NCBI GenBank assembly: GCA_008802785.1
Contig: VUYT01000004.1
Span: forward strand, 744,001-808,000
DNA length: 64,000 nt
Direction: 5' to 3'
From: Symmetrospora coprosmae
Lineage: Eukaryota > Basidiomycota > Cystobasidiomycetes > Symmetrosporaceae
Part shown: positions 1-8,823 of the stretch, piece after piece
How the letters are laid out: every line of letters begins with the position of its first letter
How positions within the stretch are numbered: position 1 is the first letter of the stretch
Position numbers and translations under genes: made by a program
Notes under the pieces: generated by a model
Seen by the model: the letters and a program-made list of their open reading frames with translations, nothing else
What the model was told of the DNA's origin: nothing
Database searches by the model: none

Positions 1-1679
1 ACCGGAAGTCACCACAGCCTGTTGATTTGAGTTCGTCGAAGACGCAAGAGCAGTGACGGCCCCATTACTCTCTGTATTGGCACCTGTCTCGTCATCAGAA
101 TCCTCGAGTGACTCGTTCCGGCTGGTAGGTGGTGGCAACGAGGTCGGCGGGAAGATAGTAGATATGGCTACCGGATTTGAGAATACCAGCTTCTCCATAT
201 TGACAACATAGATGGTGCCGTGCGATGTCTGCAATAGGGCGAGGCTGAGTCAGCCGCAATTTCGACGCACAAGCCATCTGTTAGGATGAAGTATGAAATG
301 ATTCAAACCTTCACCACAACCTTGCTGGCTCTACCGAACTCGCGTGTCTTCCCTCGTCCGCTCAACCACCATCCAGGAATCCACTTGCCCAGCAAGCTTA
401 GAGCGCCCAGCGACAGGATGCATCCGATCGTCCACAGGATGGTTTTGTACGTCTTCTCGCCCCAGCCCTCGAAGAGGATCTGAAGATCTTCGTCAGGGAT
501 GTAGATCGTCTGACGCGTGGCGGTGACCTCGTCAAGGAAGAAAGGCTCTTCATCCTCCGAGAGCTCTCCTTCCGAGCCACGCGGTGAGCCGGTCTCGTCG
601 ACTTCGGACCGGCCATCGCCGAACAGCGGATCTCCTCCGCTCATCGAGCCCAAGAACATGCTACCTCCAGCCTTTGAGCGGCGCTTGTATCGCCGACTAC
701 GCCCATCGTCCGTCGACGCAGACGAGTTGGACGAGGCGGATGTCGTCGAGGTGCTGATGGACGATGACGAAGAGCCGTACAGCCCGTAGGGGTCGTTCTC
801 ATCGACTTCATCGTCGGAAGCCTCTTCGAGCTCGCGCTGCGACTGCTCGCGCTCCTCCCTGTCCCTCTCGCCTCGTAGGCCAGAGATGGAGGATGTCCGC
901 CTCCTGTGCCCCTTGCGCTTCTTTGGCTCTGTGCCAGACTTGGCCGACCGCCGTGTCGACTTGCTCATGAACGAAGCCGAGCTCGATGCTCGCTCCATGG
1001 ATGGACGCTTTGGCGTGCCATGCGAGCTAAAGAAGGCGGACAGCATCCCCTTGCGCTTTGGCTTTTTTCCCCCTTCTTCATCCTCCTCGGCCTCGGTGTC
1101 GGAGGCGGACTCTACAGCTGTCACTGGCACCTTGCGCTTGGACGAGCCCATCTGGACGACGTCCTCGCGAGACTTTGAAGCTGCGCTGCTGACGCTCCCT
1201 CTCCTGCTTGAGCGACCCGAGGCAGAGCGGCGCGTTGACGGGCGCCGGCTGCTGCGCTTGCGCGATGATGAAAGACGGCCGTTGCTCCTGGCAGACGATG
1301 CCAGGTAGACTGCGCTTCCCGCGTCAGACTCGACGTCGCTCTTGTCTACGGCGGACTTGCTTCTCGAGCGTCGTCGCATCGTCGTCATCGAAGTTGGGAC
1401 GGACGTCGCGAGCGGGCCAGCGTACATGGACCCAGCCGGGTCTTCGTACAGGTCACGGTGCTCATCGGACGAGTATGCAGCTTCCTCCTCTGCCTTCTGC
1501 GTCTCGAGCAGCGCCTCTGCTTCCTTTGCGTCGACATCCTCCTCTGGGAAGAAGTCGGCCTGCTCCTCGTCCATCTCGCCGACCGTGTCGGTTTCTGCTT
1601 GTGCCCGGTGCTTCAGGACGCCACGCGGCATCACCGGCGCTGCCGACGAGCTCCCGGCGGATGTGCCATCATTCTCCAT
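1..1679 (-). CDS. YPK9: P5B-type cation/polyamine-transporting ATPase, N-terminal part (cut by window edge)
   Basis: Exons are complement(309..1679) and complement(1..228), with an 80-nt intron; the frame is still open at base 1, so the rest lies to the left. The first ~390 residues are acidic and Ser/Arg-rich, hence probably disordered and cytosolic. Residues ~390-457 carry the P5-ATPase N-terminal signature: IYIPDEDLQILFEGWG, then a hydrophobic hairpin (TILWTIGCILSLGALSLLG), then a VVVK strand that continues across the splice as TSHGTIYVVNMEKLVF. Yeast Ypk9 and human ATP13A2 begin this way and act in the vacuole/lysosome membrane as P-type pumps, with polyamine export shown for ATP13A2. No catalytic DKTGT motif is inside the window, so function rests on the N-terminal domain alone. 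The long acidic leader is larger than in many orthologues. First gene of a same-strand block reaching 16.8 kb. Confidence 0.8.
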
Positions 1680-2081
1680 GTCTGCCTATCGCTGCCCTTT
1701 CTGGCTGTCGCTTCGCTTTTCGCCTTGATGACTGCCTTTGACGTCGAGCCTGGACTCCCAAGTCCCTATCGCGGGCCCGCTAGCTTCGGCAGAGCTGGAT
1801 GGGGAGCTGAGGCTTCGCGTCGAGTAGATGAGAGCGTGATTGTACGTGTGCGATAGTCGACTGCTAGCACTCCATCTTGGAAGCGGTCAGCAGCCTGCTC
1901 GAACGGTTGTCCTGACACGAAAGGGCAAAGACAGCAACGGCGGAGCACGAGGCCCACAGTGACGGTACATCCCGACCGGGGTTGCCACTGATGATATGGA
2001 CCAAGACTACAAGTCGACTAGGCTTGCCATGTACTTCGCTTGCCGTGTGTATGTCTACACGATACAGACAGCCGGCCGTAT
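1680..2081. other. Intergenic, ATPase promoter side
   Basis: About 400 bases between the start of the P5B ATPase and the 3' end of the next minus-strand gene. It must hold the ATPase promoter and leader and the neighbour's 3' UTR. I see no RNA gene or repeat. Confidence 0.5.
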
Positions 2082-3215
2082 CTACTCCCAGATCAGAGCG
2101 CCCGTTTCAGACACTTTGGCAGTCATGCCACCAGAGAGGGTCTCGCGCTTGGTCTTTGCGGCTTCACGCGCTTTTGCCTTATCGCGCTCCTTCTGCTGTG
2201 CCTTCGAGCGCTCATTCTCAAGAGCCCGCTTGTGCGCAGCCAGGCGGGCCAGCCTTTCCTGCTCGGCAGCCTCCTTCGACGCCTTCTCCGCAGCTGCTCG
2301 TGCGGCGTTCTGCCTCTGCTTTTTGGAAACCTCCGTCAAGCCCGGGATGTTACGACTTGCAGAGGCGGGAGATGAAGCTGTAGGCGTAGACGAGCCAGAT
2401 ATCCGGATAGTAGATGAGGCCGGCTCTGCGGTTGCGGTTCACCGTGTTGAATTCAGCGCTGGGCGCGCAGGAAGTCGCGCAGAGGTGCTCATATGCTCAC
2501 TCTTTGGCACGGCAACAGTCTGCCAGGCCGACTCTCGCTCGGCTCTCTCTGCAGCGTCATCCTCGCGTCCGAACAGCGCGTCGCCTCTTCCCGCTCCGCT
2601 TTCGCTGTCCCCGTCATCTCCGCCGTCCAAGATGGTCGGAGTGGCCTGGCCAGGCTTGACGATCCTCATGGTACGCTTGAAGGTCTTTGCGCGTAGCTCC
2701 TCGTCATCCGGATCAATCATGTCGTCGACAGCGGTCTTGCGACGCGTGTTCTGGGCCTTACGCTCAGCGAGCGGGCGAGGGTGCGATGACGCTGAGGGTG
2801 GAGCAGGCGCGCCAAGAGGAGGGAAGTCGGAAGCATCACCATTGCTCGAAGATGAGGCAGAGCCGACTGTAAGGCTCGCTTTGCCCTTCGCAGAACCCGC
2901 AGCTGTTCTTGCCGAGGTCGAGGTCGAGGTCGAGGTCAAGGTCGAGGCCTGTCGCTTGGCCTTTCCCCCAGCAGCATCCCCCTTGATGTCGGCAGCAAGG
3001 GCAGCGACGCCCTTTGCCAGCGATGGACTCGCATCCTGCAGCCTTATCTCCCCTCCTGCAGTGCCAACCCCTGCTGCCTTCTTTCCCTTTGCCTTCTTCC
3101 TCTTCTTGCCCCCGCTCGCTGCCGTGGACGATGATGACGCCGACGAGAAGAAGAGGTAGTAGCCAGTCCCGAGCAGGACGGCGCAGATGACGACATCCGC
3201 GAGCAACGACACCAT
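2082..3215 (-). CDS. Membrane-anchored protein of unknown function with basic coiled C-terminus
   Basis: Exons complement(2501..3215) and complement(2082..2425) give 352 aa; the 75-nt intron is GTGAGC..CGCAG. Residues ~5-25 are a hydrophobic segment (a single N-terminal membrane anchor, ADVVICAVLLGTGYYLFF). Then come Ser/Ala and Lys-rich linkers, a Ser-Thr run coded by a GAGGTC-type hexanucleotide repeat near 2910-2945, an FPPLG motif, the block DDMIDPDDEELRAKTFKRTM, and a C-terminal ~85-residue Lys/Glu/Ala-rich helix ending LSGGMTAKVSETGALIWE. The architecture (short anchor, long charged cytosolic or nucleoplasmic part) suggests an ER or nuclear-envelope protein, but I do not recognise the family. 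An alternative splice with a later acceptor (AAG at 2356) is also frame-compatible but discards a plausible linker, so the model given is preferred. Confidence 0.75.
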
Positions 3216-3498
3216 CCTTCACTCTCTCAGCACCATGTGCCCTCTTCGCTGATTGAACTGGACAGGGTTGGGCGAAGGCAATGAGTGACAGGTCGACGGC
3301 GTTGCGGCTCTTCCGCACACTACCACACTGATTGCGACGAGGCCAGCCTCATCGCGTTATGCACGCACACGCATATCTACAGCGGCTCAGAGCTGTCACT
3401 GGGCGGGCAGGGACTTCTCCCTCTGAACCGCTAAACCCAACGAAGTGTCCATCGGCCCGCGCAGCACTGCGTGTTGGTCCAATCACCTAACCTTCCAT

Positions 3499-4221
3499 CT
3501 ACTGAGCCTTCTCCTTCTCCTTCACAGTGCTGACCTCATGGACCTCCGGCTGCGATGGTCCAGCATTCGATGTCTCCGCGTACACGGGCGGCGCGCTTAC
3601 TCGACGGTCCACATTGGCCCATTCTGCAGTCCCGGCCATTGAGCCTTGCAACGGATCAATCTCCTCCTCTCCACTCGGAAGTGGAGGCGTGTAGAAAGCC
3701 AAAGGGCTGCGTGCGTGGTCTTCCGCTGCCGGAACATGCCATTGAGCATCCGTCGGCGTAGGCGCTGCAGGTGGGGCGACCTCCGAGAATGGTCTGACGT
3801 TCTTGGAGAGCTCGGTCTGAGAAGACACTCAGCTCACGCATCTCTGATGCATCACTCTGGCTGCCTCACCTTCACACCGAGCTCGGCATCCCTCTGCTTC
3901 TTGCGGCTGCGGAACAGCAAGAAGAAGGCGTAGATGACTCCGCCGAAATAGCCTGTATGTTGCTGCGTTAGCGACCGCGTCAGTCAAGGCCGATACAGCG
4001 CGCGCACTCACCGAACATCAGAAGAAGCAGGCAGAGCGCTGCCTCTACTCCCCACCCGTCCGTCATCACTGCCACGGCAGGCGGGAACACAAAGCACAGC
4101 TGTCGATGCACAAGCTAGATCAGCAGGGTCTATGTATCGGTTGAGCAATGTGCAATATATTTACGAGCGTCAGCATCCAAGTAGGACGTGAGCGTGTTCC
4201 ATCCATGTGGCTGTAGTCCAT
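3499..4221 (-). CDS. PMP3/UPF0057-like proteolipid A, divergent, with long proline-rich tail
   Basis: Four exons: complement(4165..4221), (4012..4099), (3870..3952), (3499..3816); 181 aa. The start ATG (4219-4221) lies in CGCCACCATGG, a very good context. Residues ~15-62 align with the PMP3 two-helix proteolipid: hydrophobic LCFVFPPAVAV, short loop, then ALCLLLLMFGYFGGVIYAFF, matching the family scheme LPPLxV..LT(I/V)LGYIPGxxHAxY. The usual Cys/Gly loop is replaced by MTDGWGVE and the central PG by GG. A basic stretch follows (FRSRKKQRD), then a ~105-residue Pro/Ser/Glu tail not found in classical 55-aa PMP3. Family members are small plasma-membrane proteins affecting membrane potential and salt sensitivity. 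Two introns sit exactly where introns of neighbours B/C sit (before the PP motif, and in the G of LG-Y), which indicates tandem duplication. Its own function is uncertain. Confidence 0.78.
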
Positions 4222-4621
4222 GGTGGCGTTTCACAGGTTCGGTTGAAGTTAGATCTGCGAGACGTGTGCGTCGAACGAAGCGCATGCAACAGTGGTTTTG
4301 GAAAGAACACAAAAGAGGTAGCAAAGCCACGGAACACCTCTCTGAGAATAGAAACCTTCGTCTGACGCTCGTCATCCCTTCGGAGTCACTTTCGTCACCG
4401 ATATACAGTCACCAATCACAGCCCGTTTGGCGAGATCCAGATACGGCCATTGCACATATTGATTGATTCGGAGCTCTCGTTGCTCGTGTGTGTGTACAGA
4501 GCTCGTCCCAAGCAGAAGCGGGTTTGTTACAGTCACTCATGCATCCATTAGGGGCGGTGGCGCACCGTATGCGCAGGCATCACAGGTCTGCCAGAATGCG
4601 ATCTCTCTGATACAACTCCTC
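4222..4621. other. Intergenic between PMP3 paralogues A and B
   Basis: About 400 bases holding the promoter of the divergent proteolipid gene A and the 3' UTR of gene B. No further coding or RNA signal seen. Confidence 0.5.
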
Positions 4622-5261
4622 TTAGATCTTTGCACCAGTTGCGTAACCCTGAGGCTGTTGCTGGTAGTGCGGCTGGTGCTGGACCGGCTGCGCAGGGAAG
4701 GCCGCTTCAGGCGGAGGAGCGTAGCCCTGCTGCGGCTGGACATGGCCGTGGCCATGAGGCTGGCCTGGCTGATTGACGACGACGTAGTGATTAGGCTTGC
4801 CATGCTGTATGTGAGACAGTCAAGGGGAGAAGGCGTCTCGTCAGTGCATGGTCTCGGCACCATCCGCCACGTAGCTGCACCCACGCTGTGACCATTCCTG
4901 GCATTGCTGAGGTCTCGAGCCTTTGCTTGTCGATAGACGAGCCATATCGCGTGGATGAGACCAGGAATGAAGCCTGTAGACCATGGCCAGGGTGAAGAAG
5001 CGTCAGTCAAGTCCGTTAGAACGACATGAGCTCGGAACGCTCAAATACCTAGGATAGTGAGCAGGACGTTCAAGCAGAATTGCGCACCGCAATTATCTGT
5101 TAGAAGGGCTGTGACGGGCGGCAGGAAGAATGCTATGATGATGAGCAGAAGCTGCCAGGTCCGACCATGTCTGGGATCAGCCCTCCGCCAGCTGGACCTG
5201 GTAGAACGACCCTCGCGGGAGCGGGCAGTCAACGTACATCGGAGGCGTTGATGTCTGCCAT
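4622..5261 (-). CDS. PMP3/UPF0057 plasma-membrane proteolipid B with Gln/Pro-rich tail
   Basis: Exons complement(5238..5261), (5049..5151), (4885..4973), (4622..4804); 132 aa. Exon 1 codes only eight residues (MADINASD). Residues ~9-70 are a clear PMP3 domain: LLLIIIAFFLPPVTALLTDN, a loop with two Cys, NVLLTILG, GFIPGLIHAIWLVY. The ~60-residue C-terminal tail (HGKPNHYVVV... ending GYATGAKI) is Gln/Pro/His-rich and soluble, as in many fungal long PMP3 relatives. The domain predicts a small two-helix protein of the plasma membrane linked in yeast to membrane-potential and cation tolerance. The LG|GFIPG intron is at the same codon and phase (1) as in paralogues A and C. The last intron uses donor GTGGGT, chosen because it alone keeps the tail in frame. 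Confidence 0.9.
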
Positions 5262-5653
5262 TGCTGTTACTGGGGTGACTCTGTGATGCTATCGTTGCTG
5301 TCCTGGAGCGGAGGAGAGGGCCGTCGCTTTGGGTCTTTGCGGTGCACCAAGCCCGCTTGATGACGTACGCAACTAAGGGTCACGTGAGCGGGCGTTGGAG
5401 TCGTCGGACTCCGTCGGACTCCTCAAGCCGGAGCTGTGCAACTGCAACCTGGCCGGGGCGTAATCGTATGCGATTGACAAGACAAGAGAAGCCGTGGGTC
5501 AGGGCTCTGCCAGATGGGCGAGACGATGCTGAATTGCCGGACATCTGGGATATTGGCTGGCTACATGAAGGGCAGGTGACTGCAGGATCTGATCCGGGCG
5601 ACAGGCTCTGGAGCATGATGGCTATGGCGGGCATCAAGCACGTATGGAGCGCA
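5262..5653. other. Intergenic between PMP3 paralogues B and C
   Basis: About 390 bases with the promoter/leader of proteolipid gene B and the 3' UTR of gene C. Nothing else supported. Confidence 0.5.
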
Positions 5654-6417
5654 CTAGGCGTTGTTGATCGTGCCGTAGGTGTGCGTACCGAGAGGAGGCT
5701 GTGCTTGTCCACCTCCGTACTTTGGCCGGTAATCGCCCTACAAGCAAGCGAGTAAGTCTTGAGGTCAACCGGAATCTCCGACTGTCTTGCAAACGTGCTT
5801 CAATACAAGATGACTCACGTTGCCGAGGTATTCGACGTTGTCGAGGCCGTATTGCTCCTCCGCCTTGCTCTGCCAGAATCAGACGTCAGAAGGTCAGCAA
5901 AAGGCGATCATCCGAAAGCAGGCCGAGAGAGCGACCCACCTTCTTGTAGATGAGCTGAACATCAGGGAAACGTCCAGTGAACAGCTTCAGCAAGGTCAGG
6001 AAAGCTCGTGTACCTGTCAGGGACCTACGTAGAATGCGTGGATCTGACGTTAGCGGGGAGGTAAGAGGTGGGGAGAAGGACGGGGACCATCAGCATGCGT
6101 GTACTGCAGGCATTCAGTGGAAACAGCCGTACGTGGCCGGGAATGTAGCCTGTGAGACGGTCGATGCTTCGGTGGGTCAGTGCATGAGACATGCCGAGTG
6201 CCGGGTGCGACAGCGTGCGCACCCAGAATGGTAAGCGCGATGTTGATGATCAGATCACACGTGCAGCAGCCGCTCATGATGATGACTGAAGCAGGCGGCA
6301 GCAGGATGGCCACCTGGCGACCCGAAGTGGATGGAGGCGGTTCAGTCACGGGTCTCGCCGCCCAGCGAAGTGCACGGAACACACCAAGATGAGGATGAGA
6401 TTGGATGCGGTAGACAT
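5654..6417 (-). CDS. PMP3: PMP3/UPF0057 proteolipid C, seven exons including two 15-nt exons
   Basis: Exons complement(6385..6417), (6223..6313), (6133..6149), (6029..6043), (5940..5954), (5819..5869), (5654..5737); sum 306 nt, 101 aa. The protein reads MSTASNLILIL, VAILLPPASVIIMSGC, CTCDLIINIALTILG, YIPGH, IHAFY, LIYKK, then SKAEEQYG and a GDYRPKYGGG tail: a textbook fungal PMP3 with tail. Each exon edge has GT..AG and the conserved string GYIPGHIHAFYLIYKK is only rebuilt if the 17-, 15- and 15-nt exons are all used, which is strong evidence for them. The tail resembles the soluble tail of fungal SNA2/SNA3-like members. It acts at the plasma or vacuolar membrane in relatives. Third of three neighbouring PMP3-family genes on the same strand. 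Confidence 0.93.
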
Positions 6418-6704
6418 GGCGAGTCCTGAATGTGAGATGCGCTGGCTACAGATGCAAGGTGCTTTGGTGGGAGCGGAAGCAGGGTGTGACGTACGCGCGG
6501 CGGAGTCAACCCGCGACTTCGCCACCGCAGGGCCGGCCCCAGATGAAACATCCAGATTGACGTATTGACAGACGGTTTTCCACCCTGCCAATGGTTTACA
6601 TGCTTCCTTCCTGGGTCTGGTACATGCGACATGGCTCGTCGCAAGGAGTTCCATGCAGTACAGCGGGCTTGTGCCTCCCCGTAAATCAGGTAACCTGCAC
6701 GGCT

Positions 6705-8494
6705 CTAAGGATGGTCTACAAGCTGAAACGAGATGGTAGCAAACACCTCCTCCTCCTTTGTGCCAATCACAAGTCTTGTGGAGCGTAGCGTGTAGCGCAC
6801 AGGCATGTCCGAGAAGTAAGAGGATACGTTCATGTTGACAGGCCCTATCGATAGATTGAACTTGTTGAAATCCATGAACGGCGAGAAGAAGGAGGTGCCG
6901 TAGACACTGGGAGGGGAACATCGTTGTCAGCAGGACATCCGCTTGGTCGGCTATGGACTGGTCTCACCCACACATCAGGGTCATAGGTGAAGTTGCGCAG
7001 TGCCTCGGCTTTCGAAAAGTGCTTTCTCCGCTTTGCCACGGGCACACTCTCATCTTGGAAGACGAACAGGTTGTCTTCCATCGGTTCGGCTGCTGGATCG
7101 GAGAAGCGCCATGCTCCCAGCGCGGCCTCTACCGGATCTGTCGCGTTGACATCGGCCAGTCGAAGGGAGCTAGCGAAGGTGAGGTCGCCTTTCGCCACGC
7201 CCTTAATTTCCGGAACTGCGCTCGGAGGAACGGAACCTGGAGCAGAGAGCGGCGCTACGTCGTCCTCGGCTTCTGACGTAATAGGCGAATTCTCATCGCT
7301 GGAGATGGTGGGCATAGCTGGCCGCGTGGTAGAAGCGCCTTTCTGACCCGAAGTTGTCAGATTCGAGAATTTGCTCGTCAAGGACGAGAAGCGGCCGGCA
7401 GCTGGGCGGAACAGGGAGACGGAATCAGCACGGCTCACAATCCTGAACAAGATCAATCTGACTTACGCTTCTCTGGCTTGTCTGCCTTCTTGACAAGCTC
7501 AGCGTGCTTCTGCCTGTTCGCGAGCTCGACCGTGTCGTCTCTGTCCACCCGCAGACCGAAACTTGACTGATGCCGGGGAAGCGGTCGGCGGGCAGGAGCT
7601 GGTGAAGCTGCTGTGACCGGCTCCGGCATGAGGTGCCGGTTCTTTGCGATGAGAGCATCCACCTTCGGATCGCCCTTCAGGCCCAAGAAATGCCATACCT
7701 TCCTCGGTGTTCGGGAGGCCTCGACTGGAACGATATCCTGCAGACTGTCGCTTCGGTCTCGGCTGCCCGATGCCGCTCCTTGCGGGTCGTGCAATGCCAC
7801 AAGAGCGTCTCCGTACCGAGCAGGCGATGGCCAGGCACTCAAGGTGTTCATGCAAGCCGCATACGGTGACCTGGCGGAAGAAGCGTCAGCTCTCGTCAAA
7901 CACCCGCTCTATCGGAGAGAGAGCGCACATGATGAAAGGCCTGCCAGACGGAGGCGAAGAGTCGTAGTGCGTATTTGGATCAATGCTCTTTGCGACGCGC
8001 ATGCCCTGTCGAGGAGAGGTGGTGTGCGGCCGTGTCAGAGAAAGGGGGAAACGCCATGGAAAGCGAAGGGTCGCGACCGCACCAGCTTGAACGGCGTCAT
8101 GGGGAAGGAGACGAGATGATCAAAGTCGGTCCCAAATTCGACCTCGTCGCCTCTGTACGGTGCCACGCCTGGCCGAGCCTTGAATCTCCCTTCAATCTGC
8201 ATGTCGAAGCGACGGTTTCTCTTGTCAAAGTACACATGGTCCCGAGTAGGCGGCCCTCCATCTGCTGTGACCCCGTCGAAATCGCGAATCTTGACGAGTA
8301 TGCGGCCGACAAAGAGCGGCGTGTCAATGATGGTCGGTCGGCTCGAGTCGTTGACGTGCGCAAGAACTGCGTCATCGCGATGCGCGCCACTGGCTCGGCG
8401 CAGAAACGGCCCGGGCCTGTCAGCGAAAGAGATGTCGCTCGGCAGAAGTGGAAAGCACAGTCGCTCACATCCGTATCTCGAGCTTCTTCACCAT
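6705..8494 (-). CDS. DUF1769 / UPF0590 family protein
   Basis: Six exons: complement(8469..8494), (8083..8416), (7929..8005), (7467..7870), (6972..7401), (6705..6906); 490 aa. Family landmarks in order: PLFVGRILVKIRDFDG (~45-60), DHVYFDKRNRRFDMQIEGRFK then GDEVEFGTDFDH (~70-110), a central variable region, a segment after NLFVF with RRKHFSKAEALRNFTYDPDV (~400), and the C-terminal beta-rich core YGTSFFSPFMDFNKFNL ... MPVRYTLRSTRLV. These match the fungal DUF1769 (UPF0590) family related to S. pombe C409.17c, whose molecular role is unknown. The start ATG is followed by a tiny 26-nt first exon (MVKKLEIR-M). The central ~170 residues are low-complexity and longer than in ascomycete relatives. 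No function is assigned. Confidence 0.88.
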
Positions 8495-8823
8495 CTTGTC
8501 ATAGCAGAATGAGACCAGGCTGCAGCTGGACGCGCGAGATGGCCTATTTCGCGCACTGCGAAAAGTGGCGCGGCGGTCCGGAGCTCAGCCGCAAACGTCT
8601 GCGTCGGACCAGCTCTCAATGTCACATCCGCAGCACCGTACGTGGGGAAAGCAGCGTAGAGTGTGCAGATATTAAGATGGTCGAATTGATGTTGCTCTAG
8701 CAGCATGGCAGGCTTTGATCTATTGTCAACAATGTGGATGACTGCGCGAGGACGGAGAACGATGAGAAGGCTACGCAGGGTATGCAAGGACGCAGCATGG
8801 CAGATGATGGACTAGGACTGCCT
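8495..8823. other. Intergenic between DUF1769 gene and KAP123
   Basis: About 330 bases: promoter of the DUF1769 gene and 3' UTR of KAP123. No RNA gene or repeat seen. Confidence 0.5.

Noticed and set aside
886-1308. Plus-strand open frames opposite the ATPase leader
   Set aside because: Shadow of the Ser/Arg-rich coding strand; translation is Leu/Arg-rich with no family feature.
2356-2442. Alternative intron ending in AAG for the 2.1-3.2 kb gene
   Set aside because: Frame-compatible but needs a weak acceptor and keeps an unlikely peptide; GTGAGC at 2500 with CGCAG at 2426 gives a better model.
1996-3159. 387-codon plus-strand frame
   Set aside because: Lies antisense to the membrane-anchored protein gene; Ala/Ser-rich mirror of a Lys/Ala-rich coding strand, no splice or start logic.
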